Shown: positions 52,350 through 60,781 of the stretch, one piece after another
Layout of the letters: the number at the start of each line of letters is the position of its first letter
Numbering within the stretch: position 1 is the first letter of the stretch
Origin: Actinospica sp035712985
Lineage (GTDB): Bacteria; Actinomycetota; Actinomycetes; Streptomycetales; Catenulisporaceae
Assembly (NCBI GenBank): GCA_035712985.1
Contig: DASTAE010000233.1
Span: 4,803-68,802 of the forward strand
Length of the DNA: 64,000 nt
Reading direction: 5' to 3'
The notes under the pieces: model-generated
Databases searched by the model: none
What the model was told of the DNA's origin: nothing
The model's input: only the letters and a program-made list of their open reading frames with translations
Made by a program: the position numbers and the translations under genes

Positions 52350-52610
52350 TCACCCGACCACGGCCGGCGTCCAGTCCGCCGGCGCCGGATTCGACCAGGT
52401 CACGGACTGGGCGAAGGAGGCCAGGCCGAGCTCGCCGCCGATATACCCGTACTCCTGGCCCGAGGCTTCGAACATGATGTACTCGTCGCCGCCCTGGAGG
52501 GTCAGGGTCGCGCCGTCGGCGTTGCTCGACACCGCCTCCTCGATGCGCGCACCCCGCGAAAAGGTTGCCCGGAACTTCGCAATCCGCGCAACGGTCTCGC
52601 GCCTGTGCAC
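52350..52610 (-). CDS. Small hypothetical protein upstream of the RNase gene
   Basis: The frame gives an 86-residue product from GTG 52610 with GGAG about 9 bp upstream. It contains no signal peptide and no membrane segment. The C-terminal half is strand-rich and acidic (TLQGGDEYIMFEASGQEYGY, then GLASFAQSVTWSNPAPADW). I do not recognise a family; it does not match barstar. It is on the same strand as the RNase gene, 206 bp upstream, and diverges from the transpeptidase gene. It may be real but is unsupported by homology. Confidence 0.4.
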   Translation of the reverse strand: MHRRETVARIAKFRATFSRGARIEEAVSSNADGATLTLQGGDEYIMFEASGQEYGYIGGELGLASFAQSVTWSNPAPADWTPAVVG

Positions 52611-52652
52611 GTCTTAACGCTCCGAGGGAAGAATTCAGGAGGGGTCTCCACC

Positions 52653-54695
52653 GTGAGCTTTGAGAATCCCGGCAACGCGCCGGACGCCTGGCACAACGGT
52701 CAGCCGCCGCAGGGGCAGGTCGGCGGCGAGGGCCAGGTGCAGGGGCAGGGCCAGCAGCCGCAGGCGGACGCGCAGCCCACGCAGCAGATGCAGCCCATGC
52801 AGACGCAGCCCGTGCAGCCTCAGCAGTTTCAGCAGCCCGTGAACGCCGCCGGCAACGGCTACGGCTGGCAGCCGCAGCAGCCCCAACCCCAGCAGTTCCC
52901 GCCCGCCGGCGATCTGTTCAACGCGCTGCCCGGGGCGCCGGACCCCGGCCCGTTCAGTGCCGCCGCCGAGCCGCAGCGGCGGCCGCGGACGAAGGTGGCC
53001 GTGGCCACCGGGATCGGCGTGGTGGGGATCATCGGCCTCGCCACGGTGCTGATCATGAGCCAGTCCAGCAGCGCGTCGCCCCACGCCACGGTCAACGGCG
53101 CGGCCGGCAGCAGTTCGGCGGCCATCGCCTCGCCGACGCCGAGCGGGTTCCAGCCGACCGCGACGACCGCCGCGGGCGCCGCGGCGCAGACGGCGCAGGT
53201 GTTCCTGGCCGCGTGGCAGAGCGGGAACGTCAAGCAGGCCGCGGCGTACACCGACGACGCGACCGAGGCGCAGAGCGTGCTCAGCGGTTACGCCACCGGG
53301 CTGAACCTGAGCGGCCTGAAGATCACGCCGGGGGCCTCGACGGCCGCGGGCGTCGTCTCCTTCTCGGTGGCCGCCGATGCGAGCAGCGGCGGTTCGAGCA
53401 CGGACAAGTCGACCTATGCGAGCGGCACGTGGAGCTACGCGTCGCAGCTGACCGCGTACAAGAAGGACGGCGGCTGGTGGATCAAGTGGGATCCTAGCCT
53501 CGTCGCCGCGGGCATGACGTCCACCACGCATCCGGTCGCGCTGGCGGTCAAGCCGGGGGCCGCCAAGGTGACCGACGCGTCCGGCGCCGATCTGGCCGCG
53601 AGCTCGCAGAGCGCGCTGCAGAACGTGGCGGCGTCGATCAAGTCGAACACGAAGGCGACGCAGGGCACCGCGGGCCTCGAGGTCGTGCTCGAGGACGCGT
53701 CCGGGAACGTGGTCTCCGGCTCCAAGCAGGTGCTCTCGAAGGCCGTGAGCACGGCCACCGTCAAGACCACCATCGATCCGACGCTGGAGGCCCTGGCCAC
53801 CAGCGCGGTCGGCGAGCTGCCGCGCAGCTCGATGGTCGTGCTGCGGCCGTCCACGGGCGCGATCCTGGCCGTGGCCAACAGCGCGGGGATCGGCGACACC
53901 GCGCTCACCGGCACGCTGGCGCCCGGCTCCTCGTTCAAGGTGGTCAGCACGACCGGCCTGATGGTCAACGGTCTGCTCGGCCAGGGCATCGACACCCACG
54001 TCGGCTGCCCGCTGGTCGAGGACGTGCAGGGGGTCAAGATCCACAACAGCACCTCCAGCGCGAACAGCTCCGCGGGCACCGAGGACTTCGAGCCGGACAA
54101 CACGCCGTTCAGCACGGACTTCGCGCAGTCCTGCAACAACGCCTTCACCCGGTGGTGGCAGCAGATGGCCGGCGGCAAGCTGGCCGGCGCCGCGCAGACC
54201 TACTACGGGCTGAACGAGGAGTGGGACATCGGCCTCGGCGGCAAGGGCTCGTACTTCTCCATGCCCGGCCACCAGAGCGGTTCCGAGCTGGCCGAGGAGC
54301 TCTACGGCCAGGGCCAGATCGAGGCGAACCCGCTGACCATGGCCTCCGTCGCGGCGACCGTGGACACCGGCAGCTTCCACCAGCCATACCTGGTCTCCGG
54401 CCTCGGCGACATGGCGACGGCGACCCCGCTGCCGTCCGCGGTGAAGTCGCAGCTGTGGACCGTGATGCGCGAGGTGGTCACCAGCGGCACGGCCGAAGCG
54501 GTCGGCTTCGGCTCGGGCGTCTACGGCAAGACCGGCACCGCCGAGGCGGACGCGAATAAGGACCACTATCCCAATGGCTGGATGATCGTGTTCGATCCCA
54601 GCAAGGACCTGGCGATCGCCGCGGTGGTCGTGGACTCCAACTTCGGCGCGAAGACCGCCGGGCCGGAAGTGAACTACGTGCTCCAGCACTCGTAG
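52653..54695 (+). CDS. Penicillin-binding transpeptidase with NTF2-like domain
   Basis: The 680-residue protein starts at GTG 52653 after AGGAGGGG. Residues 1-110 are a Gln/Pro-rich cytoplasmic tail. One membrane anchor (VAVATGIGVVGIIGLATVLI) lies near 115-135. An extracellular NTF2-like/MecA-N domain (QTAQVFLAAWQSGNVKQAAA) covers about 190-300. The transpeptidase domain carries Ser426-x-x-Lys429 in PGSSFK, Ser493-x-Asn495 in SCNNAF, and the Lys626-Thr-Gly motif. It cross-links peptidoglycan outside the membrane and is a beta-lactam target. No transglycosylase domain is present, making it class B. A strong terminator follows. Confidence 0.92.
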   Translation: MSFENPGNAPDAWHNGQPPQGQVGGEGQVQGQGQQPQADAQPTQQMQPMQTQPVQPQQFQQPVNAAGNGYGWQPQQPQPQQFPPAGDLFNALPGAPDPGPFSAAAEPQRRPRTKVAVATGIGVVGIIGLATVLIMSQSSSASPHATVNGAAGSSSAAIASPTPSGFQPTATTAAGAAAQTAQVFLAAWQSGNVKQAAAYTDDATEAQSVLSGYATGLNLSGLKITPGASTAAGVVSFSVAADASSGGSSTDKSTYASGTWSYASQLTAYKKDGGWWIKWDPSLVAAGMTSTTHPVALAVKPGAAKVTDASGADLAASSQSALQNVAASIKSNTKATQGTAGLEVVLEDASGNVVSGSKQVLSKAVSTATVKTTIDPTLEALATSAVGELPRSSMVVLRPSTGAILAVANSAGIGDTALTGTLAPGSSFKVVSTTGLMVNGLLGQGIDTHVGCPLVEDVQGVKIHNSTSSANSSAGTEDFEPDNTPFSTDFAQSCNNAFTRWWQQMAGGKLAGAAQTYYGLNEEWDIGLGGKGSYFSMPGHQSGSELAEELYGQGQIEANPLTMASVAATVDTGSFHQPYLVSGLGDMATATPLPSAVKSQLWTVMREVVTSGTAEAVGFGSGVYGKTGTAEADANKDHYPNGWMIVFDPSKDLAIAAVVVDSNFGAKTAGPEVNYVLQHS

Positions 54696-54715
54696 GCCGA
54701 GGCGCGCAAGCACAG

Positions 54716-54753
54716 GCCGCGCGGCCCGTCACGACGGGCCGCGCGGCTTTTTT
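54716..54753 (+). terminator. Rho-independent terminator after the transpeptidase gene
   Basis: GCCGCGCGGCCCGT (54716-54729) pairs perfectly with ACGGGCCGCGCGGC (54734-54747), loop CACG, followed by six T residues at 54748-54753. This is the clearest intrinsic terminator in the window. Confidence 0.92.
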
Positions 54754-54793
54754 CGTTGCCCGGGACAACGAAGGACTTCGGTCGTCCCCGGCA

Positions 54794-54844
54794 TTGACAG
54801 CGGGTGGGGGAGCGGCCATGCTCACTCGGGACAACGTTGTCCCG
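54794..54844 (+). promoter_or_regulatory. Promoter and LacI-type operator of the GH32 gene
   Basis: TTGACA (54794-54799) and CATGCT (54817-54822), separated by 17 bp, form a good vegetative promoter. CGGGACAACGTTGTCCCG (54827-54844) is a perfect 18-bp palindrome with central CG immediately downstream, where a bound repressor would block initiation. A half copy, CGGGACAACG, lies at 54761-54770. No lacI gene is adjacent. Confidence 0.8.
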
Positions 54845-54864
54845 CCTCTGCTGCGAGGTCGTGT

Positions 54865-57366
54865 ATGAAGAAGCGAACATTGGCGTCGGTGCTCGGGGTG
54901 GCCATCGCCCTGCTGATGCCCGGCGGTGCGAGTGCCGCGAGCCTGTACCACGAGCAGTACCGGCCGCAGTACCACTTCAGTCCGGCCGAGAACTGGATGA
55001 ACGATCCCAATGGCCTGATCTACGCCGACGGTGTGTACAACCTCTACTACCAGTACAACCCGACCGGGAACACCTGGGGCGACATGTCCTGGGGCCACGC
55101 GACGAGCACGGACCTGGTGCACTGGACGCAGCAGCCGCTGGCCATCGCGGGCACCCCGGCCGAGGCGATCTTCTCGGGCAGCGCGGTACTGGACTCGACG
55201 AACAGCAGCGGGTTCGGCACGGCCGCCAACCCCCCGCTCGTGGCCGTGTACACCAGCGCGTACAGCAACGGGATCCAGGCGCAGTCCCTCGCCTACAGCC
55301 TCGATGGCGGCGAGACATGGACCAAGTACGCCGACAATCCGGTACTCAACCTCGACTCGCAGAACTTCCGCGACCCGAAGGTCTTCTGGTACGCGCCGAC
55401 GAAGAGCTGGCGCATGGTCGTCTCGCTGGCCGCGCAGGACCAGATCCAGATCTACTCCTCGCCCGATCTGAAGGCGTGGACGCTGCTGAGCACCTTCGGG
55501 CCGGACAACGCCTCCGACGGCGTGTGGGAGATGCCCGACCTGTTCCCGCTGGCCCTCGACGGCGATCCCGGCAACGTCAAATGGGTGATGGTCGTCGGCG
55601 TGGACAACAAGGAGCAGTACTTCGTCGGCTCCTTCGACGGCACGACCTTCACCCCGGACGAGCCCGCGACCTACACCCCGCCGGCCGGAACCGCGTATGA
55701 GGGCTTTGACAGCGGGACGTACGACGGATGGACGGCCACCGGGACGGCGTTCGGCTCGGCGCCGGCCGCGGGGACGCTGCCCGGCCAGCAGACCGTGTCG
55801 GGGTACCAGGGTTCCGGCTTGGTCAACAGCTTCACCGGGGGCGACGCGCCGATCGGCACGCTCACCTCGCCGAGTTTCACGGTCAACGCGCCTTATCTGA
55901 ACTTCCTGGTCGGCGGCGGCGATCAGCCGTATGTGCCGGGCACGGCGTACGACGGCTCGGCGCCCGCCGGGAGCACGGTGTTCGACGACTTCTCCGGCCC
56001 GGGCTGGGGTGCCGGCTGGACGGCCACCGGCTCGTTCGCCGACGCGGGTCCGACCGCCGAGACCCTCAACGGCCAGAAGGACCCGCGGGTGCTCGACACC
56101 TGCGTCAACGGCTGCGATCCGGCCACCGGCACCATCACCTCCCCGGCGTTCACGATCTCGAGCGACTACATCGACTTCCTCGTCGCGGGCGGCGACCATC
56201 CGCTCGGCCAGCCGGGTCCGACCGCCGTCGAACTGCTGGTCGGCGGGAAGGTCGTGGCCTCGGCCACGGGAGACGACAGCCCCGACATGAACTGGGTCGC
56301 CTGGCAGGTCGCGAAGTACCGCGGCCAGCAGGCGCAGATCGAGGTCGTCGACCAGAACGACGGCAGCGGCAACGTCCCGTGGGCGCACATCATGGTCGAC
56401 GACATCGTCTTCGCGAACCAGCCCGTCGCGCCCTACGACCGGCAGGCCGCGGTGGACCTGGTCGTCGGCGGGAAGGTCGTCGCGTCGGCGACCGGCGACA
56501 ACAGCGAACATCTCGACTGGGCCGGCTTCGACCTCGGCGCATACCAGGGGCAGCAGGCGCAGATCGAGATCGTGGACCACGCGACCGAGGGCTGGGGCCA
56601 CATCCTCGCCGACCAGTTCAGCTTCGCGGACCAGCCGGCGAACGGCGCGCTCGCGCGCAGCAGGTGGGTCGACGACGGCGCGGACTTCTACGCGGCCGGG
56701 ACGTTCAACGACGCGCCGGGCGGACAGCGGATCATGATCGGCTGGATGAACGACTGGACGTACGGGCAGTCGATCCCGACCTCGCCGTGGCGCAGCGCCG
56801 ACTCGATCCCGCGCGTGCTCAGCCTGAAGACCGTGGGCGGTGTGCCGACGCTGGAGCAGGCGCCGATCGCGAGTGTCGATTCGCTCGCAGCCGGAGCGCC
56901 GACCGCGGTGCACGGCACGGCGGTCCGGGGCACGACCGTGCTTCCCGTCAGCGGGAACGAGCTCGACATCAACGCGACCCTGAACGCCGGGAGCGCCACG
57001 GACTTCGGGCTCGAAGTGGATACGGGCACGTATTCGACCGGGGCTCCGCAGTACACGAAGATCGGCTACGACAAGTCGACCGGCGAGGTCTACATCGACC
57101 GGACGAACTCCGGCTACACGACCTTCGGGCTGGGCTTCGAGGGCGTGCAGAGCGCGAAGCTGCCGCTCGACGGCAATTCCGTGACGCTGCGGATCCTGGT
57201 CGACGCCTCCTCGGTCGAGGTCTTCGCGAACGGCGGCCAGGTCGCGCTGACCGACCAGATCTACCCCGACCAGGGCAGCACCGGCGTCGCGGCCTACGCG
57301 AACGGCGGCACCGCCGTGGTCACCGGCCTGAGCGCGACCCGGCTCGGGAGCGGCTGGCCGCAGTGA
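54865..57366 (+). CDS. Secreted GH32 fructanase (levanase/inulinase type) with nested inserted modules
   Basis: The 833-residue precursor has a signal peptide (KKRTLASVLGVAIALLMPGG). The GH32 five-bladed propeller starts with nucleophile Asp47 in WMNDPNG, the RDP motif near 168-171, and acid/base Glu222 in WEMPD (most members have WECPD). After blade four the domain is interrupted at about residue 275. Two related beta-rich modules occupy about 275-591, and the GH32 sequence resumes near 596 (RWVDDGADFYAAGTF, then IGWMNDWTYG). The first module is itself split by the second. The C-terminal beta-sandwich follows (LRILVDASSVEVFANGG). It should hydrolyse fructan outside the cell. Control by the LacI-type operator upstream is likely. 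Confidence 0.9.
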   Translation: MKKRTLASVLGVAIALLMPGGASAASLYHEQYRPQYHFSPAENWMNDPNGLIYADGVYNLYYQYNPTGNTWGDMSWGHATSTDLVHWTQQPLAIAGTPAEAIFSGSAVLDSTNSSGFGTAANPPLVAVYTSAYSNGIQAQSLAYSLDGGETWTKYADNPVLNLDSQNFRDPKVFWYAPTKSWRMVVSLAAQDQIQIYSSPDLKAWTLLSTFGPDNASDGVWEMPDLFPLALDGDPGNVKWVMVVGVDNKEQYFVGSFDGTTFTPDEPATYTPPAGTAYEGFDSGTYDGWTATGTAFGSAPAAGTLPGQQTVSGYQGSGLVNSFTGGDAPIGTLTSPSFTVNAPYLNFLVGGGDQPYVPGTAYDGSAPAGSTVFDDFSGPGWGAGWTATGSFADAGPTAETLNGQKDPRVLDTCVNGCDPATGTITSPAFTISSDYIDFLVAGGDHPLGQPGPTAVELLVGGKVVASATGDDSPDMNWVAWQVAKYRGQQAQIEVVDQNDGSGNVPWAHIMVDDIVFANQPVAPYDRQAAVDLVVGGKVVASATGDNSEHLDWAGFDLGAYQGQQAQIEIVDHATEGWGHILADQFSFADQPANGALARSRWVDDGADFYAAGTFNDAPGGQRIMIGWMNDWTYGQSIPTSPWRSADSIPRVLSLKTVGGVPTLEQAPIASVDSLAAGAPTAVHGTAVRGTTVLPVSGNELDINATLNAGSATDFGLEVDTGTYSTGAPQYTKIGYDKSTGEVYIDRTNSGYTTFGLGFEGVQSAKLPLDGNSVTLRILVDASSVEVFANGGQVALTDQIYPDQGSTGVAAYANGGTAVVTGLSATRLGSGWPQ

Positions 57367-57376
57367 GCGGGGGCGG

Positions 57377-60300
57377 CTAGAGGTACATCCCCGGCAGCGG
57401 TCCGCGGTCCGCGTCCAGCGCGTCGGGGAGGTCCTCGACCGTCAGCAGGCTGACATCGCCGTCGAAGCCGGGTTCTGTGATGCGCAGGGCCTGGCGGGCG
57501 ACGGTGCGTTCCAGGGTGTTGCGGATCAGCCGCGCGTTGCCGAACGAGGAGTCGCGGGCGACGGGGCGGAGCAGGGCGAGCAGGCCCGGGTGCAGCCGCT
57601 CGTCCAGGGTGAGGCCGGCCTGCTCCGCCATCGCCGCGAAGATGTCCGTCAGCTCGCGCTCGTCGTAGTCGGGGAAACCGAGATGCAGCGGGAAACGCGA
57701 GGCCAGGCCGGGGTTGCTGGCCAGGAAGCCGGCCATCTCGGCCTCGTATCCGGCCACGATGACGATCAGGTCGCCGCGGTTGTCCTCCATCAGCTTCAGC
57801 AGCGTGGCCACGGCCTCCTGGCCGAAGTCCCAGGGCGCGGCGGGCGTCAGCGCGTACGCCTCGTCGATGAACAGGACCCCGCCGAGCGCCTGCCGGACCA
57901 CGCCCGCGACCTTCGCCGCCGTCTGGCCCACGTATCCGGCCACCAGGTCGGCGCGGGAGGCCTCGACGAGGTGGCCCGAGGAGAGCAGCCCGAGCTGCGC
58001 GTAGACCTCGGCGATCACCCGCGCGACGACGGTCTTGCCGGTGCCGGGGTTGCCGGTGAAGACCATGTGCCGGGCCGGGGCCGTCACCGGCAGCCCGGCC
58101 TCGCGGCGCAGCGTTTCGGCCTGGACGCCCGCGGCCAGCATCCGGACCTCGCGCTTGACGTCCGCGAGCCCGACCATCGCCTCGAGCTCCTTGAGCGGAT
58201 CGCCCGGCGGATTCGTGCGGATCCGGCCGGTGAGCGTCTCCGGGAAGTCCTCGGCGAGCAGCCGCTCCGCCGCGGGCGTGGGCGCGGATTCGAGCAGGGA
58301 GAGCCGCCGCACCTGCCGCGCCATCGCGCGGTCGAGCACGTTGCGCATCAGCCGCGCGTTGCCGAAGGACCGGCCGCGCGACTGCTTGAGCAGCAGGCCG
58401 CCGACCTTCTCGCGCACGCCGGGGCCGAGCTCGAGCCCCGCGGTCCGGGCCTGCGCGCCGAGGATCTCCAGGAGCTGGTCGTCGGTGTAGTCCGGCAGCC
58501 GCAGCGTCGTCGGGAAGCGCGAGGCCAGGCCCGGGTTCGCCGCGAGGAACTGGTGCATCTCGGATTCGTACCCCGCGACGATCACCAGCAGCTCCTCGCG
58601 CGAGTCCTCCATGTGCCGGATCAGCTCGCTGATGGCCTCGGGGCCGTAGTCGTTGCCGATGTCGCCGACGAGCGCGTAGGCCTCGTCGATGAACAGCACA
58701 CCGCCGATCGCCTCGTTGATCTTGCGGCGGGTCTTCGCGGCGGTCTGGCCTACGTAGTCGGCGACCAGGTCCACCCGGGAGACCTCGACGAGATGGCCGG
58801 AGGACAGCACGCCGAGGTTCTTGCAGATCTGCGCGATCAGCCGGGCGACCTGCGTCTTCCCGGTGCCGGGATTGCCGGTCAGCACGAGGTGGCGCGAAGG
58901 CTCCGGCACCGCGACGCCGTTCTCGCGCCGACGCTTCGCGGCCGCCGCCTGCGCGAGCCAGAGATCGACCTCCTCCTTGACCTCCTCGACGCCGACCATC
59001 GCGCGCAGTTCGGCCAGCGGGTCGCCCGAGTTCGCGTCGGCGAGGAAGGCGCCGGGCGCGGGGATGTCCGTCTTGCGCACGCCGCGGGCCTCGCCGCCGA
59101 CCCCGGCCAGCAGGGTCTCCGCGAGCCGGTGCGCGAGCCGCGCGTTGCGCAGGTTCCGGTACGGCGCCGTGCGCGCCAGCAGGCTGCCCGCGGCGACGGC
59201 GGCCGGCCTGGTCACCGTGCCGCCGCGCTCCTCGACGGCGCGCGTGAACAGCTCCGCGTACCCGTGCTCGTCGAAGGCCCGGGTGCGGATGAGCTCGAAG
59301 CGCTGCAGCAGCGCCGGGTTCACGTGGCGGATCCGCTCTTCGCCGTGCTGCTCGGTGAGCGCGACGACGTGCAGCCGCGGGTAGACGTCGATCAGGCGGT
59401 GCAGCTCCTCGGCGAGGCTGCCGCCGTTCTGCGGATCGATCGCGATCTGGTCCAGGTTCTCGATCACGACCAGCCGCTCGCCGGTGCAGTCGCGCACCAG
59501 CTTGTGGAAGGTCGAGACCGCGTCGGCCTGCCGGGCGAAGATCGCGTCCGAGAGCCACAGCGGGTCCTCCTTGAGCCCGCGGGAGCGCATCATCCGCGCG
59601 AGCTCGAGGGTCAGGTCGTGCTTGCCGGTGCCGTCGGGTCCTGAGATCAGAACCTTGAGCTGCCCCTCCGGCCGCGCGGCCAGCGAGCGCAGTGCCGCGA
59701 CCGCCTCCTGCTGGCCGATGAGCGCGGATTCGAGCTCGTCCTCGCCGCCCGGTTCCGGCTCCTCCGGCTTCGCGTCGCGCCGGGCGAACCGGGCCGCGAT
59801 CGGGTTCTCGGTCGCGCGCCGCGGCTGGGTGAGCCGGATGCGGTCGAAGGTGAAGCCGCCGACCTGCACGATGTAGTCGTCCACGTCCACGGGGTCGTTC
59901 GGCAGGCCCTTCACCGCGCACACCAGGCGCACCGCCATGTCCACCCACGTGCGCGCCGCCTCCACCTGGCCCGCGGCGACGGCCCGCGCCAGCCAGGAGC
60001 GCGTCTGCTTGGTCCACTGCGCGGCGCTGCCGATGTCGCACGGCGCGAGCACCTGCGACGCGCGGTCGCCGAGCACGGCCGTCAGCTCGGCCGGAGGCGC
60101 GTCCTGGCCGAGCGCCTGCAGCAGGCCGGAGAGGCCGGCGATCGACGACTCCGGCGCCTGCGGCATCGCGGCACGCAGGTATTCGTACGCCGCGACGAAG
60201 CCGTCGGCGACCCAGCCGAGGTGGCTGATCGGCCCGGCCAGCTCGGGGAGCAGCTGCACGGCCCGGTCGTCGGCCGCCTCGGCCCAGAGCCTGCGCTGCT

Positions 60301-60781
60301 CCTCGGGGAACTCCGTGTGGTCCGCCGGGGCCTTCGCGTAGAGGCCGAGCAGCGCCTTGGACCGGTCGCGCAGCGGCACCAGCGGATCGAAGACGCGTAT
60401 GCACTCCTCGGCCAGCATGATCGCGTCCTGCCGGTGCTCGAGGTACCAGTCCGGCGAGTGCAGGTCGAAGTTGTGCGGCGGACGCCACTCCGTGCAGGCC
60501 ACGCCCCACGTCGCCGGCTCGCGCTTCGGCGGGCACGGCGGATCGTAGAACGAGCCGAGGATCTCCTTCTCGATGTCCACCCGCGAGCCGCTGCGCACCG
60601 CGCCGATGCCGAGCAGGTAGTCGAGGATCCGGGAGAGCTCGTTGCGCACGACCTCGGGCTGCCCGTCGGCGCGCGGATCGTCCATCAGAGCCTTGGCGCG
60701 CCGCGTGACCTTCTCGAGCGTGCCGTTCGGGACACGCCACGGCTCGGGGTACGCGTAGACGTCGAGGACCGGCTCTTCCAT
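57377..60781 (-). CDS. Triple-AAA ATPase with two CbxX/EccA-like domains
   Basis: The 1134-residue protein starts at ATG 60781, sharing one base with the stop of the TPR gene (TGATG). Residues 1-330 are a helical region of unknown type. A first, degenerate AAA module (about 370-590) has Walker A SGPDGTGKHDL (His for the usual Thr/Ser) and a weak Walker B LVVIENLDQI. Two intact CbxX/CfqX-type AAA modules follow: TGNPGTGKTQVARLI near 635 and TGNPGTGKTVVARVI near 910, each with GGVLFIDEAYAL and a conserved SSGHLVE loop. Relatives include EccA of type VII secretion and SpoVK. It is convergent with GH32, leaving 10 bp. Role unknown; a chaperone-like remodeller working with the TPR protein is the best guess. 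Confidence 0.88.
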   Translation of the reverse strand: MEEPVLDVYAYPEPWRVPNGTLEKVTRRAKALMDDPRADGQPEVVRNELSRILDYLLGIGAVRSGSRVDIEKEILGSFYDPPCPPKREPATWGVACTEWRPPHNFDLHSPDWYLEHRQDAIMLAEECIRVFDPLVPLRDRSKALLGLYAKAPADHTEFPEEQRRLWAEAADDRAVQLLPELAGPISHLGWVADGFVAAYEYLRAAMPQAPESSIAGLSGLLQALGQDAPPAELTAVLGDRASQVLAPCDIGSAAQWTKQTRSWLARAVAAGQVEAARTWVDMAVRLVCAVKGLPNDPVDVDDYIVQVGGFTFDRIRLTQPRRATENPIAARFARRDAKPEEPEPGGEDELESALIGQQEAVAALRSLAARPEGQLKVLISGPDGTGKHDLTLELARMMRSRGLKEDPLWLSDAIFARQADAVSTFHKLVRDCTGERLVVIENLDQIAIDPQNGGSLAEELHRLIDVYPRLHVVALTEQHGEERIRHVNPALLQRFELIRTRAFDEHGYAELFTRAVEERGGTVTRPAAVAAGSLLARTAPYRNLRNARLAHRLAETLLAGVGGEARGVRKTDIPAPGAFLADANSGDPLAELRAMVGVEEVKEEVDLWLAQAAAAKRRRENGVAVPEPSRHLVLTGNPGTGKTQVARLIAQICKNLGVLSSGHLVEVSRVDLVADYVGQTAAKTRRKINEAIGGVLFIDEAYALVGDIGNDYGPEAISELIRHMEDSREELLVIVAGYESEMHQFLAANPGLASRFPTTLRLPDYTDDQLLEILGAQARTAGLELGPGVREKVGGLLLKQSRGRSFGNARLMRNVLDRAMARQVRRLSLLESAPTPAAERLLAEDFPETLTGRIRTNPPGDPLKELEAMVGLADVKREVRMLAAGVQAETLRREAGLPVTAPARHMVFTGNPGTGKTVVARVIAEVYAQLGLLSSGHLVEASRADLVAGYVGQTAAKVAGVVRQALGGVLFIDEAYALTPAAPWDFGQEAVATLLKLMEDNRGDLIVIVAGYEAEMAGFLASNPGLASRFPLHLGFPDYDERELTDIFAAMAEQAGLTLDERLHPGLLALLRPVARDSSFGNARLIRNTLERTVARQALRITEPGFDGDVSLLTVEDLPDALDADRGPLPGMYL

